Below are positions 35,735 to 50,700 of a stretch of DNA of 64,000 bases, piece by piece. The position numbers were made by a program, and so were the translations under genes. Under the pieces are notes generated by a model, which searched no databases, was not told where the DNA came from, and saw nothing but the letters and a program-made list of their open reading frames with translations. This stretch comes from Psettodes erumei. Its lineage: Eukaryota > Chordata > Actinopteri > Pleuronectiformes > Psettodidae. The stretch spans positions 329,001 through 393,000 of the forward strand of contig JAFBJZ010000656.1 in assembly GCA_016785225.1 (NCBI GenBank). The letters are read 5' to 3'. Every line of letters starts with the position of its first letter. Position 1 is the stretch's first letter.

Positions 35735-37731
35735 CACATACTACATAAAGATGTAGGAATACACTAAGAGACACTAAACACACAAAATGTACATGCTCAC
35801 AAATACAATGCAAGCACTTGGAGCCACTGTATATGTTTTCTAAAGACACAATGAATGAGTCTTACTTATAGTGTAACAAACAAGTAATCAAAGCTGAGTG
35901 ACTTTTAAAGTCAATTATTTCCAATCCTCTCCGCTGAGCAATGGACCTGCCAACTGTGAGCTGGAATTTTTTTTTGTTGTTGTTGTTGTTTTTTTTCTGC
36001 CAGGACAACAGTTTACAATCAGAGTCTGACCCAGCAGAACTCGACAATCTCTTGGCTGGAGATGATGAAAAGTAAACCACTGCAGTGCTCTTTAGCTTCC
36101 AGCTGATACGAGGCCAACAGCATGCTTGATAGCAACATAAGCATTCGCCAAAATACCTGGCGTCACGCTCCTGCCCTCTGCTCACAATTACATTTAGTGT
36201 CGAGTTTATTATTGCTCTTGTCCATAATGCACAGGAATGCATCCAATATTTGGAAGATCAGCATCAATCATAATCACCAAAACATCGTTGATTTATTTTA
36301 CGTAGTTATTATTTCACAAACACTTCCATCCAAAAATGTAGGTGTCTTTCTGAAAGCGTTCATCTCACTTTGGAATTACACAACAATAACCTAACAGCAA
36401 ATTATTGTTCATTGCTCGCTCCCTGTAAATTTATCACAGCTATTAATTCAGGAGTAATTCAGGCAGCTTTCTTTTGTAAAGCTGGACTGTTGATGAAAGT
36501 TTAAAAAAGATGTGTAAATATAATGTAAATCATTAAATGTACAACTTCGATAACATGGCTGTGGTTATTTCAAGACCAGATGAGAGAACACATTTCATTT
36601 TGTTTTCATTTTATTAATGTGGGGAACAGAAGGTTATGGTCTTCCAACAGAAAGGTCCCAGTTTAAACCCTGTGTTGATAAAGTGTCTGTACAGTTTCTC
36701 TACATTTCACCTTGACCTGTGACCTCCGACTAAGGAGGACAATGAATATTACATTGTCGTCTTCCTGCAGGCTGATACATGTCAAGCTGTCGCTGCTAAT
36801 AGCTGATGGTTTGTGTAAGGACTTAATGTCATCAAAAAGTGCTTGTGCTCAAACAACGATGCTGTTTCCCTCAAATGTTTTATGTTTTAATTCTTAGTGG
36901 GTGAGTGAGCACTTTTCATTCTACTTTTAATTTTACACCTCTACTTTTACTTTTACTTTTACTACTGTATTACTATAGTTCTGTTTTCCATTGATCCTCA
37001 GTGTTCTTTTGATCAGAAGACATTTATGCTTAAAGTCAAATAAACTACATAGTGAAGTGGAGGTGGACAAAACTGACCTGCCAAAATCAGATTTTAAAGT
37101 AAAGATTAATCTGTCATACTCAAACCCTTTTACTTAAGTAATACCATTGTATAAAAAATACATAGGTATTATCAGCAAACTTTAATTATATTATTGCATC
37201 ATTATTAGAAATGCATTACTATATAAGCAGGACTTAATTGTATGCTACCACCACTGTTTCATTACAAATTACCTCTTCTTTGTGAGTCTGTTCTGCAAAG
37301 GTACCAGGTGTTGATCTGCTAAGAAACTACTATATAAATATATTACTACTAAACTACTATATACTATCATGTAGGTTAAGTGTATGTAGGATTGTTCTTG
37401 TATCGTTTTGTGCACCTTCAAAACAACTAATAACTGTTACATGTGGGGGAGCTAATGTATAAGGTAACATAAAAAAGCATCCAAATGCTTAGGTGAACTA
37501 TCTCAAAAAAATCCCATATGATCAGAACTTGACTATGTGTACATAGCACACAGTAGATAACTTCTTTTTATTCAGTATTTGACCTGCAGTTTCCGCTCTG
37601 GCCACCAAGTGTCCCAGCTGAGTCTTCCAAAGAAGATAGATCAGTCCCGTTTGTTTATGAGTATGGTTTAAGCAGAAATGCAGCACTCTCATAGACCGCC
37701 CCCACCACCACCACCACCCACCCACCCCCCA

Positions 37732-37772
<41 letters not shown>

Positions 37773-40700
37773 TAAAGAGAAGACCACACACCTGCTTTGC
37801 AGCCTTCATCTGGACGTGACCACAGCATGCGGCGGAGCCCGCTGCCCCCTGCAGAATGAGATCATCTGAGGGGGGGCGCGGGGCAAGGCAGCCCTGCAGC
37901 TCCCTGCTACTGCGGAGACAGACCTGGCCTATGCTACAGCCCGGGTCAAGGACGAGGTGCTTCTAGAACACCCTGCCCTCGTCATTTCCTTATTGTGGTT
38001 TCACACTAATGTACACACTCAAAGCTACCCCTGCATAACCTCTGCAGTGCTTCTAGATTCCACCGGTTTCAGTTTCTACAAGATTGATTGAGTGAGTAAA
38101 CTGAGAATGTACCCACCATACAGGATTTGTAGAGGAAACTTCTGGAAAGAATAGAAATTCACGGCAGAGTAGAGCCCCTGACACCTGTGATACAGAGGCA
38201 TGGCTAAACAGTGAACAGAAGCCACTGAAAAACAGCCAGTGCGGATGAAATCACCTCAGTGAGAGAGCTTTGTAGTGCCACGCTTCTGGAAGATTCCAAG
38301 TAGCACCGTTTCATGTGCTGCTGAAGGCTGCGGTGTTTGAACTCCAGCTCCACACTGACTGCAAAAGACAACTTGGAGGCAAGCCAACGTGGGAAAGAGG
38401 GAGGCAGGGAGAGGGACAGAGTCAGAGAAGGAGAGATGGGGGGCTGAAAAGTGAGGGAGTGAACAGCAGGGATTCTATTTGACAGCCAGTAAGTGGTTTT
38501 GTCCCTCAGATCCCCTCAAATAAAACATGTGCAAGTTTAGGGGTGGTTGATGAGCTAGTGCCAGGCCTAACAAACAGAAACACATTGGGGGGGGCTGAGT
38601 GCATGCCTAACACTGTATCCATTTCATCACAACATGACTGAAATAGGCTGGGAATAGCAGGCCCAACCAAATCCTCTTATCTGATTTGAGGCCATTAATC
38701 ATGCTTTATGATGTAATTTTGGAAAACAACTCTTTTCTCAGTAACAGGTAGGCTGTAATGCCGATGGGATTGACTCATGCTTGGCCACCCTGTTGTTGGA
38801 CCTTATATGGCTAATGCCATAATTGTATGGCTGTAAAACCATTCCCGCTAACTGGAAGTGGTTCGCTGTAGGCCATCAACTTTGTCCACCAACCGAACCT
38901 TTGGCCAGACCTGTGGCCTGTGCGCACTAGAAAGCATTACTGGTGAACAGGAACTCCAGTTAGATGTAGCCCAAAATTACCTTGGTCATAAAAAATATAT
39001 GCATACATGATCACACCCCTGCCCTGTTGTATTTACCATCAGTGCAAGCATTGTGTAGGTGTACAGTAGGCCCGTGTGCGGATGTTCAAACACACACACT
39101 ACAAAGCAAATAGATGTGGGTCTGTACGTGCAGAGACATGCTCGAAATGTAAAGGTCTTTTCACTAATAGTAGCTACGTCCATAACAAATGAACAATGGC
39201 GGTTCTCTCCCGTGAAAGGTGATCCGCTCTCTTGGCATGGAACCAGCAGGTGCATTACAAAGCCTTATTCATTAATAATGGTGCCCGTGTCTTTCAGTTA
39301 CACAGGTAAACATCTTCTCATATTTGTCGCCAGTGCTTTATCCATCAAAGTCCTCACAGGCCGCTTAGGTACACAAATTAGCCGTCTCTTTAAGCTTTTT
39401 GCTTGGAAGCTGCTTTTAGACCAGGAATGCACAATGCACAGCACCACCACATACTTTGTCTCGCATGGTGCATGCCAAGCCACCCCCGACTGCCAAAGCT
39501 GAACTGACCCACATGATAAGTTCTTCTGTGCAGGGAACGAAGCTAACTGCAATCAGCAGGTGTGATGTTCCAGGCAATCGGGAGGTGGCATTCATGATAA
39601 TGGAGGGGTGACTTCAGCCTTGTCTCTGCTGAACTAAAATGAACTTTGACCCCTCCCCTCCCGATGGCGTGGAAATGAGAGCTAGAGTTTATAAAAAATG
39701 TTCTAGAGCTGTGTCTGATAAGGACTTATTACATGAAGCAGTTACATATTCACAGAGCTGATAACTGGAGGGAAATGCAATAGCAGTGGTTTAAGCACAG
39801 TCTGTGTGTGCACGCATCTAAGTATAAAGATAATAAAAATACTACAGAGTTAACATAACACCTACCATCCATAATGCAAACACAACACTGTAACATATAC
39901 TGTATTGTCTTGCATGTGGAGAGTTCAGTCTTGCTGGCTTTCATCATGAAGATTGGTTTCAGGTTTTATCGACCGTTAAGTCATGTCTCCTGAGTTCCAA
40001 TATATCCCATCCATATTAACCTTCAACCTACAATCACCTTTGACCCGCAGCAGGTCCCCCGAGATCTGGGGATCATTGAGGTGCACGTTGTCGACCAACC
40101 AAACAGCTTATTGTGCATGTTGGATGAAGCACAGCTATAGGAATTAGGCAGGAGGACAAAGTAGAGCGCTATTCTGATTTTGAAATATTTATGACCCAGC
40201 AGTAAATCGTTTTGAAACAACAGTTTTATTTCAAAATTCCCTATGTTCCCTAAGTATTGCATAATAATATGTGAACAGAGGCAATGTGGCTAAGTCGACA
40301 TGGCATCTACATGTAAAATCACATTTTAAAGTGTTTGCCAAGTATTTTCAGAGGGGCAAACAGTGAATTCATACAACTCTGCATACAGTCGTTTACACGT
40401 GCACCAGTTTATCTGATTCTTGTGACAGATTTAGGCCTTTGTGCCGTCACCTTTGGCATTACATAATCTGCACAGTGACAAAAACCCTGTAGCAGAAAAA
40501 GGCAGCTTTAAATAAAAGGAATCCAATGTGCTCCAGATTAGGCAGGTGGGGGGAAAAAAGAGTCTGGCTGATTCGCTGCTCTGCAGTACACATGACACAC
40601 ACAGCATCACCTCTGTAAACAGTGCAGATGAATATATTGAGCTTTTCACAATCCCTGCTCTCCACTTACAGTGTGCCATCCATGTCTAATAATAAGACAG

Positions 40701-41789
40701 GCAGCAGAATTGGGAGAAAGGGGGGCTGTTTTGGGACATGGAGATTCTAGTACATTCTCTGAAGAGTTCTTCAAATTCTTCTCCGCGCCACAACTCTGTC
40801 CACCCCCACCCCCCCACAGCGTCTCCCATGGGATCAGACCATAGACAGGTGGTCACTGGGAGACGGGAGAGCAGTCAGGCATAAGCAATCAGGCCATCAG
40901 ATACTCCCATCCACACTAGCAGCACAATTAGACTTGAGAATCCACAGCCATCTGACAGCAATGCCTGCAAAAGACTCAGCCACATATCCCTCACCTCAAT
41001 TACTATATACACACTCACACCCATGCACAAGCTATTACAAACTATTACACACAAATACCTCAACCCTTGCACAAAATTTCATTGTGCATACAATTTTAAG
41101 TGATGGAGACTTGAACAACAGACAGGAGGAACTTTACTGAGGCCACACTGAACTCTCTCAGTCTGTGGTAACGTTAAAACGCTCATCTAAAAAAAATGCA
41201 AAACATCAGTAATGTCATCAGAAATGAGGAAACTGTTGGAATAGGAAAATGAGAAACTAGTGTAAGCACAAACTGGGTCAGTAATACCCCAGAAACAAGT
41301 CACTAACTCGCTCCTCGCAGCTAATTGCTTATCAAAACTATCTTCCTTGGTCTCTGTAAAGATGATGCCCATATGCATACACACTATGCAACAAGCCTGT
41401 CTGCTATGCCTGTGGCACTGACTGGGACGTCTATGGATAAGATGCAGCGGCAGCGCAGACCATGGGAGTGACGCATTGCAGGTACAAACGCACCAATCAG
41501 AGAGCGCGATTTGTTTCTGCTACGTCTTCTGCCCCATCACAGAGTAGCAGAAAGTATTCATACGCTGTTATATAGGCCACCGGCGATCCATATGCCCGTT
41601 TGTATTATAAATATCGAAACCTTCGTGACAGTCACACATGAGTATTTCAGCTATTTATTGCTTTTTCCGTGCAGCTAATCATTTCTACAAACGTGTTTTT
41701 GATTAATTTTAAAAGTGAGGAAAAGGGAAGTTGGCGGAGTGATATCGAAAAGAGGAGGAGTTTAGGGTAGCCGTTAAAGGCGAGTCCAG
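35735..41789. other. Intergenic region between the giant EGF gene and calm2
   Basis: About 6 kb. Includes the 3' UTR of the giant EGF gene (candidate signals ATTAAA near 36531 and AATAAA at 37039-37044), a GTT run near 35975-35990, a CCA/CA repeat near 37698-37768 and, at the right end, the calm2 promoter region. No supportable gene was found; the long open frames (for example 39059-39502) have no coding signature. Confidence 0.5.
37733..37768 (+). repeat. CA microsatellite, 18 units
   Basis: Uninterrupted CA run preceded by a CCA/CCC-rich tract from about 37698. Confidence 0.95.
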
Positions 41790-41897
41790 TTGCCCCTGTC
41801 TCAGTGTGTTCATAGACATTGTGAGTGTTTGGAGGCTTTGTGTTGGTTTTGGCTGTTACGGATTTTGTCGTGAACCAGCCGCTACACCTACATCCAA

Positions 41898-44976
<3,079 letters not shown>

Positions 44977-46225
44977 AGGCCTTGTACAGATTTCGTATAT
45001 AAATAATTTGCCTTTTTTTCTTTGTGTAATTTATCTGTAAAATCTTAATAGCCCCTCTTTGTCCCTGCCCCTTCTGCTGTCCAAAGGAACTGCATGTAAA
45101 CTGCATAGGCTCGTGTCCCCATGTCCCTTTCTTTTGCTGTCATGGTGTTTTGGAGTGACGGAACGGTCAAACAACCAGATGCCCGTGGAGGCCCCTGGGA
45201 GCCGGAGAACTTCGAATCTTCCTGTCTTGTGTGCTCGGGGCCCCTCCACGCATGGCGACATTGGAAACCTGTCAGCTGGTTGTCACTTGGCAACACTGTT
45301 GGCATGGAAACAATGTAGAGGAGTTAAACTCTGCATGGACTACGGACAAAGTATATATGGAAATCTCTCAGCATTGCACTACTGCAAAAAAAATGACACG
45401 GGTGTATCTCCTAGGTACTCGTACAAACTCTTTTTGTATCTGCTGTTCTATATACCAGAAAACGACTAATCTTATGCTTTTTAATGTTTTACTCACTACT
45501 TTTACTTTTCTTTCTTTTTCTTTTATTTTTTTTTAATGACCTCTGGTCATGCCTCAAATAATTCATTCCAAGTTGTATATTTTTGTTTTCCAATAAAATG
45601 TACAATCTACCCGGATATGAAAATTGTCTTGTTTTCTCAGTTAATGGATCCTTGAGTTTGTATACCCTGTAATAATTCCCATTTTTGTATTGAGGACAGG
45701 ATGCTCCATTTTTGATAGGATCTTTTTTTTTTTCCCCCTTGTTGCTTAGACACATGAAATGTTTACCATTCTAAATTTAAAGTGTCCCCTGTTAATTTCC
45801 AAAAAAGCACTGAGGAGCATCAGCCAATGCCTCTTAATGTTCAGCTAAGCTCAGATCAAATGTGTATTGTCATTAAAATGAAAGCACTGAGTGGGATCAA
45901 AGGCGTGATCTATTGTCCAGTGCACACAATGGTGCTTGACATTAGATGGGCCCTTGTACTGTCCAGCTCCCCTACTGACTATATAGGCCATGTGTTGTCT
46001 GCTGCTGTTGGCACAACACCATGTAGAAGCTGACTGCCTCATGTCTTACTTGGCATTTGCCCCTGATCACAAGGTGCAGGTGATTGTACATCAGAAACCA
46101 TGGTGTAAATAGAGGTGTACCTGTTTTTGGTTTGTTTGGTTTTTTTGTTAATTTCTGATTAATGAGTTTGTTACAGTAGCTTGCAGAGATACTAAGTTTG
46201 TTATTTTGATGAATGACAAAATAAA
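44977..46225 (+). other. calm2: calm2 3' UTR with two polyadenylation signals
   Basis: Sequence after the calm2 TGA. AATAAA occurs at 45592-45597 and again at 46220-46225, giving predicted 3' UTRs of about 0.6 and 1.25 kb. Open frames inside it are not coding. Confidence 0.65.
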
Positions 46226-47727
46226 GCTCTATTGTGGACCTCTGCTCTGCCTCCTTTGTGAATTTCCTGCTTGCTGTTTGTATGCAGTGCTTGGCTCTAC
46301 ACTTTGGGAATTGGGAAAATGTTTTTTTATGTAACCTTTCTGTCTGTCTTTTGGGAGAAGTGAGAGGAGCAGTTGTCTGTGGCTTAGTCAGTCATGCATA
46401 TTCAAACATTTGGAGCATTACAAAATTCACTTACCAGATCATACACCAACAAGATGGGGTTTATTTACAGTACGCCATGATTTTGCTTGCCCTTCAATCT
46501 TATGGGTAGATAAAAATGAGGCGGTCGTCTTGTTTATTGCGTTAGAGCATCAGTTCCAAGATGGAACAAAATGGAACACTGACTCACAGCAATTTCAGGT
46601 GTGAATCGATGACACAAGCGGCTCTCATCTCGTCAAAACCAATTATCACAAGGCTTAAAAAAAACTCTCACAGTTTAAGTGTCATCGCAGCATGCTTATA
46701 AAAAGTTGTTAATTACACAGCACATGTAATGCTACTCCCAGCTCTCCTCGTGGCCTGTCCACACAGGAGAGAAGCCTGTGAATGCACATCAGGTGCTCTG
46801 ACGGAAAAAGGAACGCGTACGGCACCACATCTATCAGATAACAGCTCCTTTGCTTCCTGTGTGTGCTTCTCCTCGTGTACTCTCGGGTCTCATGAGACTT
46901 CCTCGACAAGTGGCGTAAACATGAATTCTTGGTTCCCTCAAACTGTGCGTTCCATGTAGCCTAGCAACGAGGCTGAATGTTGCACTTATGTTCCCAGAGC
47001 GAGAGTTTCACTTCAGGTGATGTTCTTTATTTCTGCTGTACTGAGAGAGAGAGAGAGAGAGAGTGTGTGTGTGTGTGTGTGTGCACTTTACACTTCACTT
47101 AGGCCGAGTATGCCACTAGAGGTGAGATAACTTCCTCCTCAGAGAAGAGGTTAAGCTTGAAAGAATTTCTCAATTTGGAACTTGTAGTGGTCTTTTTCAT
47201 TTCCACATCCCACTCTTCAAATACGTACAAAGTACAAAGTACTTTTAAGTACAAATGATCACACTCATACTAACACTAATTTCAAAGGAGGGAATAAACT
47301 TGCATAACTGAAACATACTGGACCACAGGTGGTCCACAGACCCTACTTTGGAGACCAGTGCTTACCCTTTCCACCCACTGAGCAGAATGAGATATGTATT
47401 CCTGTCTTGTCTTGTCCTGGATTGCAATTTGCACTACAATGGCAACTTCTGATCTGCATATTCAAACCAACATCACAGCCTCCCTCCAAATATCACATGA
47501 TAGCAGGTGATGGTAACGAGGACTGCAGCATGCACAGTACGTGCCTCGGTGCCGGCTCGCCGCTGAGTCTCACTCTCCATCAAACTGGTGGGTGAGGCTA
47601 AATTTAGCCCTCTGCCAGGCCAGCTTGTTGAAAAATTGATCGATAGCGGAGTCGCTGCTATAGAAACAGTCACAGCTTTAATGGTGGTCAGGTGTCACCG
47701 GAGCTCCAGTCAAGCAGATAGTGAACA
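46226..47727. other. Intergenic region between calm2 and stpg4
   Basis: About 1.5 kb with a compound GA/GT microsatellite (47043-47082). It must contain the stpg4 promoter, but no core element stands out. No gene is supported. Confidence 0.5.
47043..47082 (+). repeat. Compound (GA)10(GT)10 microsatellite
   Basis: Ten GA units directly followed by ten GT units. Confidence 0.95.
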
Positions 47728-50700
47728 ATGAGCACGGCGCAGGGGATGGCCGCGTGGAAAAACAAAGCTGTCTCTAAAGTCACTGACATGTCCAGGGGTG
47801 GTAATAGAACAGATAAGGTAAGGGTCTATCTTTAAAGCCCTCATAACAGCGTGTTGGTAATGAGGACAAGCAGAACCGGTAAAGCACAGTGTTGGGTGGA
47901 TGCATCAACACTTCGTTGGCATAGCAACGTCGTCAGAACGGAAACCATCTACTGTGTTGTGACTCGTAACCTGTTCTTCTCTGCAGGGTGATGACAAGGT
48001 GGACTCGTGTGGTCGGGGGAGCTGGTGGCTGGGAACACTGAAAGTAGGTGTCACGCTGCAGCATGGTACCACATTAGCTCTCGAGCAGGCCCAAACACTT
48101 GTCATGAGGCTCGTTACCTCATGTGTAGCTATAGCATTGCTTTCAGGAAGTTTCCAATTGCTATGATTTGAGCAAAAGAACAAGAAAAAAACAAGGCAGA
48201 ACCTCGTAAACATTCAAATAATCTTTGTTCTTGCAATGTGTATAATTTTCAGTTACTGGGCTGTTATGGCACATGACACTTTCCCATTGTCTCTTTCCGA
48301 AGTGCGCTGTCTGCCAGAAATAAATCCAAACACTTGCACTAGAGTGTGTCCAGTCCCTAAGTGGCTCACAGTGCATTCATTTTAATAACACATAAGACCT
48401 AATTAATTATCAGTTTATCTTAATGTGGTGCCAACTCTCAGGCTCCACTGTTAATCACCTGCCTCCTTCTTTCTACCACACAGCAATGGGCCAGGCAGCC
48501 TGATGCTTCTCACATGTGCTTATAGTGCAGTACAATAATGTTTCATATGAAATGCTAGAAAAGCTGCATTCAAAATTGTGGGAAAAGCTCAGGTACTGTG
48601 TGATGTATAAAAGTTTGATATATGTCAGTGTACCATTTACCAGAGCTGCATTTGCATCATACAGTCAATGATCCAGTGATCTACAGCATGCTAACAATGC
48701 AGCGCATTCCCAGCAACAAGCAATGTGATCACATATTGCCCAAACTTTCCCCCTCTCATCCTCTTCCAGGACACACCCATCCCTGGTCTCTATCACATCC
48801 GAGACTTCCTCGAAGAAGCTGAACTGAACCCCGTGAGCAAGACTTACGGGTTTAAAGGTGTGGGCAGAAAAGCCCTGACTCTGGGCGTACGCAAGGGGGA
48901 TCTACTCCTCCCTGGGGTGTATGACTACACAGACTCCACCCAGCAGGTCCTGATGCGCCAGGCCTCATACTCTTTCAAGAACTGTCCACGGCCCGACATC
49001 ATCACCCTTGGCATCAGAGACAAGGTAGGATCCAGACTACTCCCTTTACCCACCGTGCTGGCACATGCAGTTGATCACATAATAAAGCAAATGTTCAATA
49101 TTTCACATGACATACATGCACAATGTCACACACATTCATGCTGATGGTTTGCTGCAGTTGCTCTTAGTGACAGTTGGTGGAAGTAACTAGGACAAAAATG
49201 CAGTAGCCAGCAAGTGGAAGGAGGAAGAAGGCTACAAGCTTGCAAACACGGATGTGCACAATGCCGGATTTAAAATAGTTCAGAGAAAATCCCTTCAGTA
49301 TTTTTTGTTGAGAAACGGGAAATACAAATAACTGCAGAAATCATAGAATGTAATTACACTAAATATAATGAATGCGCTACTGTAATGCCTCAATATAACA
49401 AATATTTTCCAAAATAGTCTTAACTGTTGAAGTTATTATTGGTAAGTAATTTCATTTAATTAGTGTATTTGGCTGTGGCATAAACTGTACATTCTACAGA
49501 CGATACTTAAAATAACAGTAGGTGCTCATAACAATGTACAGAGCATGTGGTGGAAACAGAGGCCTGCTGTAGCCTCCAGCCCCCAAGAAACAAACAAACC
49601 CATGGCGACACTGCCATATAAACACTTTTTCTTAATCTTTATTTTCTGTGCCAGCATATAAACACTTCACCATGTGACTACAATGTGACAGCGAAGCCAG
49701 TGGAGAAGATCCCCTGCAAGTAAGCCCCCGACAAACAGCCTCTCTTTAACGCTCAGATCACAGTGGAGCAGACAAACCATGAATCATGCCTTGATCACCT
49801 GGTCCTTCCTCCTCATCCAGCTTCTCCTTACCTCATTCATCTTCCTCACGTCTCAAAGATGGAGGAGCAGCAACCAACCTGCTCTCTCATTTTCCCTGCC
49901 TCTGATCATGCATGGCCTTAATGTTTTCTTCTTTCGCTCTTCTCCATACTGTTCTCATCTCTTCTTTTTTTGACAGCTACTCCCCCCACCCCCCCTCTCT
50001 CTTTGCAGGCACGCAATGTTTCGGTCGACTGTGCAACGGATCAGCTTTCCACCTGTAAGTATCTGGTCACCAAAACTAGTTATTAGGACCATTCAGTCTT
50101 TCCATTGCCCACAAAAAGGCTTCATTACCATACACTTTCAATAGGGTTTGGTTACAAGCTATGACCTAATGTGCATCTGTGAGCTAGTTATGACAACCAT
50201 AAGGGTCAAAGAAAGCCAATTCCACAGGGAGATTGTATCATTTGCCCTATTTGAGGGCCTGTTATGGCACTGCACTGGCTGACCACTTAGCGTTGGTTCA
50301 TATTGCAGAGTGTTGCAGCCTTACCCCCGTGTCCATGCTGGTTGCTGATGGTTATTTGAGCCGCGCTGGCAGCTGTCGAGTGTTGACAGAGAAGGAAAGG
50401 CGCTAAGAAACCCCGAGGGTGTTATTACTGCAGAGTTGGGAGCAGTTTTCTGCTGTTAGTGGTGTCATAGCGACTCTAAGACAAGTTTATTGTCAAAGGT
50501 TAAGCAGCTACACGAATCCCGCAGCGAACTTAACTGAAATTGCAGATCATTAAGACAGCTGACCTGACAGAGCTGGACAGCCATCAGTGGATCAAAGTTG
50601 AAATATCTTAATGGTTTACACTGGGAAGTCTACATCCATCCTGAGCTGGGGGACAAGAATTTCAGACTTCTCTGAGCATGGACTCTCAGCCCAGAATAAA

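Noticed and set aside
39059..39502. 147-codon plus-strand open frame
   Set aside because: No family resemblance, no matched splice sites, low-complexity composition and overlapping open frames on the other strand.
41560..41620. TATA-like strings (tatatagg, tattataaat) upstream of calm2
   Set aside because: They lie more than 180 bp from the probable 5' UTR start and the transcription start is not known, so no promoter was called.
45059..45469. 136-codon open frame after calmodulin
   Set aside because: Lies in the calm2 3' UTR before its polyadenylation signal; no recognisable protein.
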